DNA of 64,000 nt from Drosophila miranda (taxonomy: Eukaryota; Arthropoda; Insecta; Diptera; Drosophilidae): assembly GCF_003369915.1 (NCBI RefSeq), contig NC_046673.1, positions 10,338,001-10,402,000 on the forward strand, given 5' to 3'. Shown here piece after piece: positions 44,631 through 60,527 of this stretch. Below the pieces are notes generated by a model. It did not search any database, was not told the DNA's origin, and was given only the letters and a program-made list of their open reading frames with translations. The first letter of the stretch is position 1. Each line of letters starts with the position of its first letter. A program made the translations under genes and the position numbers.

Positions 44631-47269
44631 CGGCAGCTCCAATACCGTATAAGCTCCCATTTCCTCCCGCATTTAGCCCACTTTGCACTGCTGTGTGGCT
44701 GTTTTTTTTCTGTTTTTTTTTTTGCTTTTGACGCGACTTTCTGGCATGCATATATACATACATACACACATACATACAAACACGTATTACGTACATATAT
44801 AGTTTGTGCATTCGCGCATTTAGCATTTATTTGGTTAAATTAAATTTACGTTTATTAAAATACATATTCCATATTTTTTTTGACGAAGGGGCTGTTCTTC
44901 CCATTTCTGATTGAGCATCTACACAAAAAAAAAACATTGTCGTTGGATGTTTTATTTTGCGAGTTTATTTCTCGGCTGCATGCGATATTCCTCATCTTTG
45001 GAGACTTTTCGAGCAAATTGAATTCCCCATTGCTAGGCTCCTATTTGTTTAAGCACTAATACACTCAAATTAACCAGACCGAGCCGATATAGGCCTTTCC
45101 ACAAAAAAGGTCCTTTATAAACAAAACTTTAGTTTATTTTTTCTTGTTTTATTCAAGAGATTTAAAGAGTTCAAAGCGCTCCTTAAATGAGATAGACATC
45201 GGGATCAAAAGTTCAACTTAATTATTTCCTTAAGTGTATCCTCTCTCCACAATTTACATTCATATATGTACATGTAACTGTTTACACAGGATAAAGGAGT
45301 GCAAGGATTAACATCCGAATACAATAGGCTTTCACGCGCTCGCTCTTTCTCTCTCTCTATCTCCCTTTCGTTCTGTCTTTCCATATTTCACACATCATCG
45401 TAGCGTCATGTCGCAAGACAATCACCCCCCCCTCTCCCCGCATTAACCAAGAAATTAATCTGGTATTTTTTTTTTTGCAAATAGCGATACCATCAGAGAG
45501 ATAGAGAGAGTGCATGCGCCACCCATTGGCTCCGATTCCCATTCCGGCGTTTACGTATAATTACTTATAAAATACATTGTCTGATGCACATAAATCATAG
45601 GATTACTTATAGATATACTTACCGACGACTGAGTCAGCACAGGTCTAAGCAGAGGTGCAATGAAAATCTAGAGTCGTTAGTAAATACTTCATTTTATACT
45701 CATTTGATTTTAGGCCATATTTTTCGGCTAGTAAGGAAGTGGTTTTAAATTTAATAACTTGGGAAATTAACATTCCAGATTCGCTGATTTTTTGTTAGCC
45801 AAGTCCAAACCATTCTTTTGTTTTTTGTGACGTGTATATTTTTGCTTATATTTTAAAAATATTTATTGAAAAGTGTTTGATTTTCCATCATTTCTTCGAA
45901 CGAATATCACGTGACGGCGGAAGGTGGACATGGACATTTCATGCACTATTAAGTTTCTGGAAGTTTTTTTCAACAAATATGGTTCTCTGACGGCATACGA
46001 TTACTTTTTCAACTTAAAATAGATCCGCGTAATCCCCATCGGCTTTATTACTTCTTTGTTTTACTTGAAGTTCCTTTGTTAACCGGAAAAGTGTCGACAT
46101 GCAGTAGAAAAAGAAGAAAGAACAAGTCCATATTGGCTTTCAAGAACGGAAACCTTCAGAATATCGAAGATATTAGGAATATGAACCCTTAAAATTAAAA
46201 TTCAATTACTCAACTTGAACTTGAACTTTACTTTCGAAAAAATACATGGTAAATCTTCTAGACATCGTAGCTCCATGTACTCATGCAGAGTCCTTTCGAA
46301 CATAATTTATTTCATTAAAATATCATTTTTCTTCAGAAGCTGAAATGTTCAAAAGCCCCACGTGCGTGCCTGAAGTTTGAAGTTTTTTGTAGTATCCTCA
46401 CGTTAGAGTCGCAGTAAATTTAAACGAAGAGGTACGAATTTAATGAGTGATAGTGGGTGGTTGTTTCTCAATTAATTTCGAGTGCACTCACTTGTATTTG
46501 TTTTTTATTTGTGTACTCGTGTTTCAATCAGTGTTCCCATCTTTTTAGATGAAAACAAAGCGGCTTTTGTGGTAAAACATGACAAAAGCTGAAAAAAAGG
46601 GGAAAAAATAGCTTTTCAAACAACTTTTCAAATGTTGGTTTTTTCTTCAATAAATATTATAAAAATCGAATGTTTTTTTTGGGTTCAAGTTTTGCACAAC
46701 TTTTGAAAAACATCGATAAATATTTGTTTATTTTTTTACATTTATTTTTAAATTTTTTTGTATTTAAATTTATAATTTTTTTTTTTATTTTTTTTTTTTA
46801 TTTTTTTTATTTATTTATATTTTTTTTATTAATTTTTTTTAAAATTATTTTATTTAATTAATTTTTTTGTGCGGCAAGCACCGCGATTCTACTTTTAACC
46901 GGTACTCAATCAGTTTATATGACTTATGTAATTTATACAATATATTTTATTTATTTGTATTATCTCTGTTCGCAAAAAGGGACGAGCCGTTTGAGAGATT
47001 TTTATATATTAGATTTGATCTGTTTCCATTTTTTTTTTTTTTAATTTTGTTCTTCGTCCGCCTTTTTATTTCTTTTTCCGTCTCACACCAAAACCAGTCG
47101 TTTTATCTTGCTTCCTTCCGCTCTCTTACGCTCCCTAACGCACACTGCACGAAGAAAGCTTGTTTGTGTGTGAGAAAGAGAGAGTATCTTAAAAATTATG
47201 GATGCCACAGATTTTCGTCCGTTTTGGGAGCGGAAGGGGGCGGTACTAAATTTCGAAATACACTTTTAA

Positions 47270-47530
47270 ATGTGTGATATTTTAAGAGTCTGGGTACAAA
47301 TTTTGATTGCTTTAGCTCTTATGATCTCTGAGAACTAGACGTCAAACAAGACGGAATGAGGCATAATCGACTCGGCTACTTATGATGATGAAGAATATAT
47401 GTATATACTCTATGGGGTCGGAAACGTTCCCTCCTTCTGAGTGTGACACACCTCCACTTGCACCATAAAACTAATATACCTCCATACCCTTCGACTACTG
47501 GGTATTACTGGTATTAGCCAGAACCAGCCA
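47270..47530 (-). mobile_element. DINE-1/INE-1-like repeat copy, reverse orientation
   Basis: TTTAGCTCTTATGATCTCTG, CATAATCGACTCGGCTACTT, ATACTCTATGGGGTCGGAAACG and TTCTGAGTGTGACACACCTCC occur in the reversed family order, with a terminal TACTGGGTATTA. Confidence 0.65.
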
Positions 47531-47808
47531 TTAAATGGCTTTTAAAGGCCTTTTAATTGGTTTTGGTTTGTAAGTAAGAAAAACACCAAACAGAAGTACG
47601 TAAATCGATGCAGCAGTGAAAGAACACAAATAACTGAGTGTCCATGCCCTTTTTCTTCATTTCATTTAACTCATAAATATGTATGCATGTGTAGGTGACT
47701 GAATGCCGCACACTTGCACCCACACAAACTCAATTCAAATCGAGTGCATTATGTTGGAGTGGAGTTGGAGTGGAGTCCACATACAGTGGAGTCCTCATAC
47801 GCCACATA

Positions 47809-48822
47809 TAGTGGCGGGCAGCGAAATGTGGACACTCAGGCCGGGAACAATTTTTATTGTTTAGATAGATTCATTAGCTTCTAATTAACGTTTCTTTTTC
47901 TCACGTAAAATCAAGAAGTTTAAATTAAAAAAAAAAAAAAACCGATAGGGCAGCTTTGTTGGCATTGGGGTCGGAACACATTAGTTTTGCCACTATTGGC
48001 CCCAACCTTGGGTATTAAAAATTTCGAAAAACTCAGGAAGTAAGAGGAACACCACCCCAAAGGACCATCCACTTAGGATCGCATTCCGAAGCGCGAGAGC
48101 ATTAAAAATCGGTTCAAAATGGCATAAGATATCGCTAGACAATTTATTCAGACAGGGCTTAATGGTCTTCGGCCAGCAAATATGCCACATTCTATCGGAA
48201 GAAATGCTCTAGAAAAGCCGAAATGGTCAAAACTCAACGAAACTTGGACTTGAAATGATTTGAGAAACGTAATGTTTTTAATGGAACTTAGATAAACGGG
48301 TTGGGTTGGCGAAAGTATGACGTATGATCGCCGCAAAGTCGGAGAACGAAAAAGAAGTTAGTGCCCAAAAAGGAACGGTAAGGCAAGGAGGCAGCAGGAT
48401 GGTCTGAGGATTTTTAAATATTTTCTATATTATTATATAACGTGGTCACGTTCAAAAAAAATTCAGAGCAAAACCTCAAACCGTCCAATGAGGAGCACTT
48501 TCCGCATACTGGTGCCCTCATCCTCTGGGACGATTCCGTATTCCAGATTCTGATTTTATTTCCGGACTTAAAGCCTGGGATAAATTTTTCCGTACAACTA
48601 TACAAGTGAATGCCAAAGTGAATAATTTTTGATTTAAGGATTTTTTGGAAAACAAGGAAATTTGGGTTTAAGTTTTTGGTGTCTTTTATGTGTTTTCTAT
48701 TTATATTATTTAATCAGGTGGATGAGCTTTTTTCTTTCTTGAGAAACAAGACGTAACTTTATAAACACACAAGAAATCACTGTTTTTCGACTTGTCCACA
48801 TTTCGCTGACCGCTACTGTATT
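47809..48822 (+). mobile_element. Broken Tc1-like transposon with terminal inverted repeats
   Basis: The left end TAGTGGCGGGCAGCGAAATG then TGGACA (from about 47812) pairs with TGTCCACATTTCGCTGACCG then CTACTG (to about 48821). A TA dinucleotide lies at each edge, the Tc1/mariner target site. Plus-strand frames inside carry worn transposase pieces, for example GQQICHILSEEML followed by a stop and LGLEMI followed by a stop, in the catalytic region leading to the first Asp. Many stops and a length of only about 1 kb show an inactive, deleted copy. Confidence 0.6.
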
Positions 48823-48829
48823 TACATAT

Positions 48830-51800
48830 GTATGTATGTGTGTATGCATGTACATATGTGTGCATGTGTGCGTGGATATTCCCAGGGAGTCCTTGCAAGA
48901 CCATACCTAAAAGTGGAGCTGAATCATGACATGCTGTTTCGGTACTGGGATTGCATTTTTTCTAGGACGATTTCCCTCTAGGCAGAGGGACAGACAGAGA
49001 TCTGTTCAAGTACCTAAATTTGAACAAAAGTACTCAATTGTCTTTCAGGTCTACACCTCTAGAGTTATCGGCACTCACATCTATTTCCCATGGGTGGAAA
49101 CGCTATCATATGTACATATGTAATGGGTTCCAAGGTGTTTTGGGGTCTGCTTGGATATTTCGCACGATTGATGGCGATGGCGATTGCGTTGGCAGTTCTA
49201 CTGATAAGAGCCACAGCTGTTGACCCGCCACAATATTTGTACATCATTTGATGTGCCCTTTTGGACGGCTTCAGGTCTTATCAGGGTTCGTACGGGCTTG
49301 GCTATTCATTTTGTCGATAGTGGGTGTTGTTGTTTGTTGTTTGTTATTTCTTCTGTTGGAAAATTTTTGTGTTATTTCTGTGTTTTGAGAAGGGTGTGTG
49401 GGTTCAGAGTAGGGTGGACCCTATATGTATTATGGCCGAGATGCATATTTCAAGGTCAGTGCCAAGATGTGTGCTTGTGGAAGGGTAAGAGACGAGACTA
49501 GGGAAGGACTGTGAAAGACAAAGGGTCCTTAAAAGTCAATGAAAATCGTAGCTCGTCCCGAACGAGGGAGGTCTCTTCGATGGTGGTGCGATCTGGAGGA
49601 TACTACCCGTAAACATTCTCCAGGTGTCCTCGTGCGTTCAGCATTATCTGCGTTTTTTTACCTGTAGCTGTTTGTATTCGTATCCCTCCACGTCCACATA
49701 TCCTTTACGCCTCTGATAGTGGGATTTCCAAGTCGCGTGTCCAATATTTTCGCTGGGGATGCTTTCAGGTCCTGGAATCTGTCCGGAATATCGCGCCATA
49801 TGAAGCACCTTCCTTTGAATACTCTATGTCCCTGGTCTCTTAACGCTTAACGTTTTTCTGGAGTTTCTTGTAAGCGTTGGCCACCTTGATCCTCTTTCTG
49901 TTGGTCCTTGATCATGACCCTTCATCTGCAGCATTATCTGTTGCAACATCGCCATCCGCGGCCGGCTGGGTCTCCTCTACTGTCGATCTAGAGCCTTGCT
50001 CATCCATGAACTTGTAATCCTCAGCTTCAGTTCGGCTTTCAAACCCGCTTTTAACTATCCGTATTTCCTTTTCTACAGCTCGTATTCCGGATCGAGGAAC
50101 GGAAACAGGGAGAACTCCAAGCCAAGACCAACTATTTTCCGTCGATCAGCATTCACTTTGATCTGAAAACCTGTTGAAATAATCGAAAGTTTACTTTTTC
50201 GATCATAAGAAAGCTGATTCTTGATAAAAGTGTTTCCCCAAAGTCTCTCTAAAATATTGAAACATTTCAAGCAATTTCCCGAAACATTTTGTACCGATAG
50301 TCCAAGCCAGTTCCCAGAGTTTTACAACTGTTTTTTTGCAGCGAAACGTCGGGTCATATTTTGGCTTATATCTTTATCTAATCTTTAATGATATGCGTGG
50401 TGTTTCTCGCACGGAGATGGACTAGATGTTGTTTTGAGTTTGGTTGGACCACCTTTGAATCTCCACTGCGGAGTACCCGTACCCCTCTGCCAAGCGAGTC
50501 AATGACTTCGTTTTGTAACAAAAGAAAGTTATCGGGCCCTGCTATTGTGGCACCATAGAGTTGCTGGAGATAGCGCACACACACACAGTCGTACTCGTGC
50601 GTACAAGGAAGCCGTATGCCGTATGCCTGGGGGGTGAGCACTGCTCTCCTCCTCTCATTGCACGCCCTACCAGCGTGTGATGTCACCCTCCCAAGTGTCT
50701 GACCTTGGATGGGTGGGGTATCTGGACCAGTTCAGCTTCCGTCTCGTTCCAGCCACATATGCTTCGTGTCTCGCCGTGTCAGATAGATGGGACCGATGAC
50801 GCACGCGTTGGCTGGAGCGCCGCCTCTAATCTAGTATAATGGGAATCGGTATCGCGTCAAGTCAATTCGAAAAAAGTGCAATTCTATATTGTACTGCCGT
50901 ACCCGATGTCCGGGCGGCGTTAAATTGCACTTGCAATCGGTTAAGATCCCTCCTTCCTTGTGGCGTCAGTCGACAGCCGTGGAAAAAATTGAGATTAATG
51001 TGGAAATGAAACGAAGGAAGGGTATATTGTGCTTCTGCAGATGGGGGTCTCGTCTCAGATGAATAGGTATCGCAGCCGAAGCCACCGATGATTGCCTGCC
51101 TGGAGTTTTCCTTATATTTATCTGTGGACGATATCTGATCTGATCGGAGGGCATTTCATAGTCGGATATAGGCTATGATATTCATGTTCGCTTGAATTGG
51201 GATTGATTAAATTCTGTTCCATGCAGTCAACATCGACATTGCCTTTGGCTGTTGTTGCCGTAACCGTGTCGCCGTAACCATCGACGTCGCCGTCGCAGTC
51301 GGTGTCGGTGTCGATGTCGTTCCCGTTCTCTAGACTTCAGAGTTCGATTTGGCAGTATATTTGTTTAGTGTTTCCGCGTTCAGCGTTGTGGCAGCTTCAC
51401 TATCATTTATTCGGGCGGCTGCAGCTCTCTTCTGCTTGGATCAGGTAACTGCGAATACATACCGTCCGTAGAGCCCTGCATGAATCCATAGTATTCATAA
51501 AATCACGCAGCTGCACTCTTTCCAAGTCTCTCTCGTCGGCTAGGCACATTAAGCGGGTTTTGTTGCCCCTTACAAAATGTTTAATGTTTTCAATACATTC
51601 TCTGGCTGTATCTGAAATTCATTTTTTTAAGTGTAAGGCAAGAAAACATTCAAGCTTCGTGTTGATTGTGTGGCCGGGTCGTTCTCTTTGCCATAAAATC
51701 CAACGGAAAGTGAGTAGATTCTTGTGCTGCTAGTTGACTCAGCCTGGACCCAAGGGAAAGGTGGGAATATAGTTGTTTCTTTCACGCAGACATGGCCACC

Positions 51801-52700
51801 GAAATAGCTGTTTATCTTCAGTCTTCATCCACTCTGTTGTCCAAATACAGTCCAAATATTTCTTATTATTTTACATTTCAATGACTGGACAGACGCTGCC
51901 GCTTGCCAAATAATGGACAGTTATGTTAGGTCTGATTTGGTATATTTAGATGGAATATCCACATCCATTCATCCACTAAAAGGTTCAGGTTTGGGCCAAT
52001 AAAGAGTCAAAAAAGTCTAGCCTCAAATCCGCGTCCCACGTTCGACGGCCGCATATGGCAATGCCGAGAGCGGAGCGGAAAACTTACTCAAAAGCTGCAA
52101 AGAAACAAAAAAAAAATGCACTGCTGCAGTGCGCTCGCTGCCGACATCTGAGCGGCAAGGAAAGCTTTGAAAGCTCGTCCAGATCAGACCACTTCAGCTT
52201 TGCGTGATCGATCCGGTATGGGATTTTAAGGTGATTATTTTGAAAAACAAAGAAGTTTTTTCGTAGAAGATCCGATCCACCCGATTCCGAAAAACTATTG
52301 GCAACTCAGCGCGGATCAAATTTTGGTTTTTTTTTTAGTTCAGCTCCGCTCCGCTTTCAGCTACAGTGTGGGCGATCCCATATGGCATAGGGATTTACGT
52401 ACAGCATGCAAATGGTATAGAAAGTAAAAAATACTTTATAGATTTGGTTTATTGTTAAACAATTTGTTATGGGTAGACGATGATTTATTTCTTGGGTTTT
52501 GGACAATACTATACCATTTGCAGTATTAAATCTTTTTTTCAATCGGCTTTTCATTAGGTTGCCTTTCCTTTCACACTTCTGCTTTCCACAAATGACAGAC
52601 ACATACACACATACATCTCTTCTGTACCTGTGTATCAGGGTGCATCCAGTGTGTACGTGCAGCAGAGAACAGCAGTGCAGAAGCAGCGCCAGAACCCGAT
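48830..52700. other. Noncoding interval upstream of Pfrx
   Basis: Only short frames occur. Minus-strand frames at 50073-50270 and 50378-50686 are open but not recognised. GTGCAATT (50876) and AATTGCAC (near 50925) could pair across about 40 bases. A GTCGGTGTCGGTGTCG simple repeat lies near 51297-51312. This may be regulatory or intronic DNA of Pfrx with old repeat fragments. Confidence 0.35.
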
Positions 52701-52781
52701 ACTGGCGGGCACCTGTGTGGCCTGTGTTGGCCGAGAAGATCAGCTATCGCCTACTATCGATTGTCCATAGCCATCTAAAAC

Positions 52782-52789
52782 TATCGATA
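52782..52789. promoter_or_regulatory. DRE TATCGATA near the Pfrx 5' region
   Basis: ACTATCGATAGC is a perfect DRE, with a related CTATCGATTG 26 bases before it. The pair lies about 560 bases upstream of the predicted Pfrx acceptor and could mark a promoter. Confidence 0.45.
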
Positions 52790-52790
52790 G

Positions 52791-55613
<2,823 letters not shown>

Positions 55614-56480
55614 CGGCGGTGGCTGCACTTGTTGCGTCCCTCGAAATCCAAGACACTTTAGGCTCAGTCATTCGTCGTGGCATGCCCCCCTCCGCGCCCT
55701 ACCCCCACGCACAAGCTCTTCATCGCATAACCACAACACACAAACGGACATGAACACGGTGCCCCAGCGGGGCCAGCGGCCCCGAGGGTCGCTATTACTT
55801 AAACATTCTGTCGACCGACAGCGGTGTATACGTGTCGCCATCCATGTCCCTGACTGGATCGTTGTTTTTAAAGATATGTACATAGGTTTAAGGCCCCGAG
55901 CTCTCTTTTTGTTTTCGTTTTGTTCACCTATTCGATGTCTCTGACTGCATACAACTGTTTTATTCACTCCCGTTAACCTAGAAACCCGTAAACTCGTAAG
56001 CCTGGAAGCCCGTAAACCCGTAAACCTGGAATTATAAACTAAATTGATACGAAGCCTTAAAGGGAGCGATCTAGGTACTAAGTTGATTGTGAACTATGAC
56101 CTACACTACTCTAGCTTCATATGTTCGAACATATGGACATGTATATAAATATATATGTATATTTACTGTGCGCATAAATGAGTCTTATACTTAAACTACT
56201 ACTTATACTACTACTACTACTAATACTACTACTACTGCTGCAAGGGTGCTACCCCTGTATCTGAGTGTCTATTTTTGTATACAATACTTTTTCAATGTCT
56301 TGATTTGGTAGGTTCTCCTGCTATCCGGCACTTATAGGCTAGCCTATGGTACGATATACTTAATCTACAGCCACCCCCTATGTCTGCTTTATTTGCCTAC
56401 ATGTGTGTGTATGTGCGCTTGATATATCATAACGAGATCTAACAAATAAATAACGATTTATCAAACAAACAGCCAACAAC
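55614..56480 (+). other. Pfrx 3' UTR
   Basis: The region downstream of the stop is non-coding, has a TACTACTAC simple repeat at about 56200-56240 and contains AATAAA at 56445-56450, a plausible poly-A signal. Confidence 0.5.
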
Positions 56481-56984
56481 TGCATTTTTTCATTTACCAT
56501 CTGGCATTCCGCTCGTTTCCCGTTCCGCCCTGCCCTGCCAAAAGTAATTTTGGTATTTTATTGGAATTTCAATAAGCAATAATATGCTTTCACTGGGGGG
56601 CAAGCACCCGTCTCTTTTACTTAAGCAACAACGAAAGTACCCTCGATGAAATGCGATTTCCTAAAAAAATATTATGTCTTAAATGTCACTGTTGCATCCA
56701 ATAACTTTACACGGCTGACAGTTCAAGAAGCAACCAAAATAAATACCTTTTTTTTTCAAGAATTTCAAGATGTCTGAAAATTCAATTTCGGGCTACGACG
56801 ACGACCCAAAAATATTTTATATTTTTAGAGGAATATAAAAACATACAATTCGCATTTAAATAATATAAACATAACAATTGAAAAATAGTTTTCTAGCAAT
56901 AGCTGGCCATAGCTTTTGATCCGTGACTCTTTGAATTCGCCGCCTCTTAACCGGAAGGGCATCCCTGCTTCTGACAACAGGCTT

Positions 56985-57545
56985 GGCATCTATCGGTTAA
57001 CTCCTGTCAAAATTTAATGAAGCTGCTTTATCAATGATCATTTCAATGGTAAAAAAGTGGTTTACTGAATTTCGTTGTAGCTGGACAAGCACAAACGGTG
57101 CCGAACATCCTGCAGGCCCGAAAAAATTGAAAAAATTAACGATCGGAGATGGAAAGTGCGAGAGATTGTGGAAGCCATGGGCGGTACCACCGGCTCAGTC
57201 GTTTCTATGTTGAACGATCGCTTGGGTATGAGAAAGATGGGTCCCTCTAGATGGGTGCCCACAGACCTGGCAAAAATCCATGAATTGGGCTCCCTCAGCC
57301 GCTCTTTTCTCCGGATTTACTACCGAGAGATTTACTACTATATCTTATTTCCAAACCTGAAGAAATGGCTCGGCGAAAAGAGATTTGACTCCAAAGAAAT
57401 TACTATTTGGAGGACAGATCAAAATTTTTTTGGAGGGGCTACAAACATTGGAGAAACGTTGGACAAAACTGTTTAGAGCTAAAAGTAGACTATGTTGAAA
57501 AATAAAATGATTGTTTAGCCAAAAACCTGTGTTTCACTGATTTAT
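56985..57545 (+). mobile_element. mariner-like element remnant
   Basis: Plus-strand frames read like a mariner transposase. VKKWFTEFRCSWTSTN is followed by a basic RRWKVREIVEAMGGTTGSV and a SMLNDRLGMRKMGPSRWVP segment, the usual N-terminal helix-turn-helix region. After a large deletion the end FWRGYKHWRNVG (shifted frame) resembles the C-terminal mariner motif. The catalytic core is missing. No intact terminal repeats were found. Confidence 0.6.
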
Positions 57546-57849
57546 TGAGCAACTCTCGTGTGACTTGCTGCACGCCCTCAAAGCTGCGAAGCGAATGGGC
57601 TGGGGTATGCTTTTTAGTGCAGTTTCTCTTAAAATTTGTTTTATTTTCCAAGACAATATATCCTATACGTCCTATCCTGATTAAATGCTTGATTTTCATC
57701 TTCCTCTCGTCTCTTCTTTCTATCGGATTCATTCTGGCGGGGCGGAACTGAACAAAACCAACCACACTAGGCAACAAAATTTCCGCTTTAAAAAATTGTT
57801 TTTATATAGATTTGAGACTTTAAATTTGTTGAATAAGTTGTTTTTTCTT

Positions 57850-58078
57850 GGTTGAGTTTTTTTTTAATACTTTAACCTGGTTTTTTTTGTACCTTCTTTT
57901 TCAAATGCAAGGCTTATTTGTTCAGAAACAACTATTTTTTCTGTTTAAAGTTTTTTTTTCGTTGCAGTTGTTTTATATATATTTTTTTTAAATTTTTTTA
58001 TAATTTTTTTTATATTTTTTATATAATTTTTTTTTTAATATATATTTTTTATACATATGTATATGTATTTTTTAATAT
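57850..58078. repeat. T-rich low-complexity DNA
   Basis: Long runs of T broken by ATATATA make up this tract. It continues on the far side of the Tc1 element (59718-59860), so the element inserted inside it. Confidence 0.8.
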
Positions 58079-58079
58079 A

Positions 58080-59715
58080 CACACGTCGGCATAAGTATTT
58101 TGACAAAGCTCTACGCAACGTTTAGCGTTGAATTTTGACGAATTGCTACGTGTTACAGCTCTCTTATCTGATTTACCGCTAACTACATGAATGCATAAAG
58201 TATATTGCAAATTATCTTCGTAGTTGCATTTTGCGTTTTGTTAATATGCTTCTTATTCTCATTCGTAATCTGATCTTGGCTGGACAAAAGTATTTTCTCA
58301 GAAATTCAATTAATTTGCATTAATCTGCTGTTGATAGAAAGCGAAACCATTATTACGGATTATCTCAGTTTAGAGATTGTAAATGCTGATAAAAATTTTT
58401 TTCGTTTAATAATTTGTGAAATATGAGTAACCGAAAGGAATTCAGTGAATCTCTTAAAAATGAAATAATAGTGAAGTTCAACTCTTTTATTTCAGTGCAA
58501 AATATCAGTAGATTATAGTATATTTCACGTCAGACAAACTGCTATAAAAAAACAAATTTAAAAAAACCAACACTGCAAAAAACGCTACACGTTGTGGCAG
58601 ACCACGAAAGACAACTGCCAAGGTAGACACTTTTAGTTTGCGGCAATTTAAGCAGGATGTCTTAAAAACTCCTCGATCGGTTGCCAATGACTTGAAGGGA
58701 ACAGGAAATTTTGATGTCAGCGAACGGACAATACGTAGACGTCTTAAGGAAACTGATTTTGGAACATATATTACTAGAGCTATACTGCAAATAACACAGC
58801 GCAATAAGTCAAAGCGCCTTGAATTTGCCAAAAAATTGATCGGCAAATAATTTTAATTTTGGAAAAATTTTTTATGGAGCGATGCAAGTGCTTTTCAGTT
58901 TCATGGCTCAAAAAAAAAAAGTTTTCGTAAGAAACCTAAAATAACGTCGCAAAAAAGTAGCACCCATATGTGAAAGAGCGAGCCATGGAGGTGGGACCGT
59001 AATGTTTTGGGGATGCGTCGCCTACAATGGCTTGGGAAATTTAGTTCCTGTAGATGGCAGCAGGAATAAAGAGAAATATTTGGAAGTGCTAAACCATCAC
59101 GCTTTCCCCTCTGGAGATAATTTGATTGGGGAGTCCTTTACATTCCAACAGGACAACGCCCCGTGCCATAAAGCTAAAGTCGTTACCCAATTCTTGAAGG
59201 ACATTGGGGTTAATACTTTGGACTAGCCGGCCCAGAGCCCAGACTTACACATTATCGAGAATCTCTGGTCTTATATAAAAAGAAACCGGACTCCAAATTT
59301 GACAAGGAACCGTGAGGATACAATCTCAGAGGTGAAATCACTCTGGAGAGAAATTCCATTGTCTTATATCCACAGCTTAGTGGAATCAGTTCCAAGACGT
59401 CTGCAAAAGGTGATAGAGGCAAAGGGAGGGTATATATTTTACTGATTCATTATGAAAAGTTACTTCGTTCCATTCGTTTTTGTTTTTTTTTCACATTTTA
59501 TAAAATGTCAAAATACTTATGCCACCGTCTGTTTACGAATAATTAATTTTCATTTCAGAATAAACGCACTTATCATACTTTTTGTACATATTTTTATAAG
59601 CTTAATATAATACCTATCTACGATAAATAAATATACTTTCTACTTAAGAAAAATAAAAAGTTACAACCAAATATGCAGTGCATAATTTTTGTCAAAATAC
59701 TTATGCCGACGTGTG
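58080..59715 (+). mobile_element. Complete-length but broken Tc1-like transposon
   Basis: The ends are inverted repeats: CACACGTCGGCATAAGTATT then TTGACAAA on the left, and the exact reverse complement on the right. They are flanked by TA at 58078-58079 and 59716-59717. A second copy of the end motif lies inside the right end (59503-59530) and a worn one inside the left (about 58276), so it is of the IR/DR type. The 1636-bp length is usual for the family. The transposase starts at 58424 (MSNRKEFSESLKNE) but stops early and shifts frame. The DD34E region is recognisable, with QQDNAPCH and PDLHIIENLW 34 residues apart. A TAG at 59224-59226 stands where the family usually has Trp. Confidence 0.85.
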
Positions 59716-59717
59716 TA

Positions 59718-59880
59718 TTTTTTTTTTAATATATTTGTTATATTTTTTTTTATATTATTATTTATATATTTTTTAATGTATATTTTTTAAATGTATTTTT
59801 TTTAAATGTATTTTTTTTAAATATTTTTTTTTTGTATTTATGTTTTATTTCTGTTTTTATTTTTAAAATTTTAAAAAAAT
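59718..59880. repeat. T-rich low-complexity DNA with a short tandem unit
   Basis: TTTTTTAAATGTATTT recurs three to four times with little change near 59785-59825, within T/A-only DNA. Confidence 0.7.
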
Positions 59881-60109
59881 TGTTGTTTTTTCTGAGTTTT
59901 ACAAATGAAACAATTATAATTGGGTCGTGGACGTCGCCCGATATTTTATTCAAAAGCAAAAATGATCCCCAAAAATGTTCTGCACATTAATTCTTGATAA
60001 ATCGCGGTTCATCGAGGGTATTTTTGTTGTTTCTGAAGCAAGAGAGACGGGGGTTGGCTTGCCCCATAGCTAATAATATTATTATAATAAGAATAATACT
60101 TGCGCATGG

Positions 60110-60360
60110 CACTGAAGAGCCGCAAAGGGCTGGAGACCACAATTTTGAGGTTACGAGAAACCGGAACACGCAGAATCCGAGTGGATATATACGAATACAT
60201 TGTGTAATCGTTGGAGGAGTTTGGATCAGATCGGAGCATTGCGGTGGCTTCCAGGCGCACGTTCTCCAGAGGCTCTCTCTCGTTCTCTCTTTGTCTTTCG
60301 CTTTCTCTCCCTCCAATGTCCAATCAAATGACTTGGGCACCGTGAATTGGCTCCTCTGAG
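60110..60360 (+). mobile_element. DINE-1-like inner fragment
   Basis: GAGACCACAATTTTGAGGTTACGAG, AACACGCAGAATCCGAG and TTTGGATCAGATCGGAGCATT, followed by TCTCTCTCGTTCTCTC, match the middle of the copy at 17.6-17.8 kb in the same order. Confidence 0.55.
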
Positions 60361-60527
60361 AGAGCTCATACTTTTCCAATTATTGCATCTTTGAAGTATT
60401 CACAGCTCATTCGTGCTACAGCGATACAGCGCTACATTAAGCGATTATTATTTATTTATGTTTTTTTTTTTGAGGCAGTCAAAATCTAAAGAATTCCTGC
60501 TCATTTTGTTGTTGTTCTACATTTCAG

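Larger units (their letters stand above)
40000..47800. other. Long gene-poor interval, probably 5' intronic/intergenic DNA of Pfrx
   Basis: The DNA is AT-rich, with (GA)n near 40192-40212, (CT)n blocks at 43480-43557 and 45345-45362, a poly-T run at 42763-42780 and a T-rich stretch at 46770-46870. TACATA microsatellites are common. No frame with sustained coding character was found apart from the short one at 44.48 kb. A worn DINE-1 copy lies at about 42100-42440. Confidence 0.45.

Noticed and set aside
50378-50686. 102-codon minus-strand frame
   Set aside because: Open but unrecognised, with no conserved motif and no splice context.
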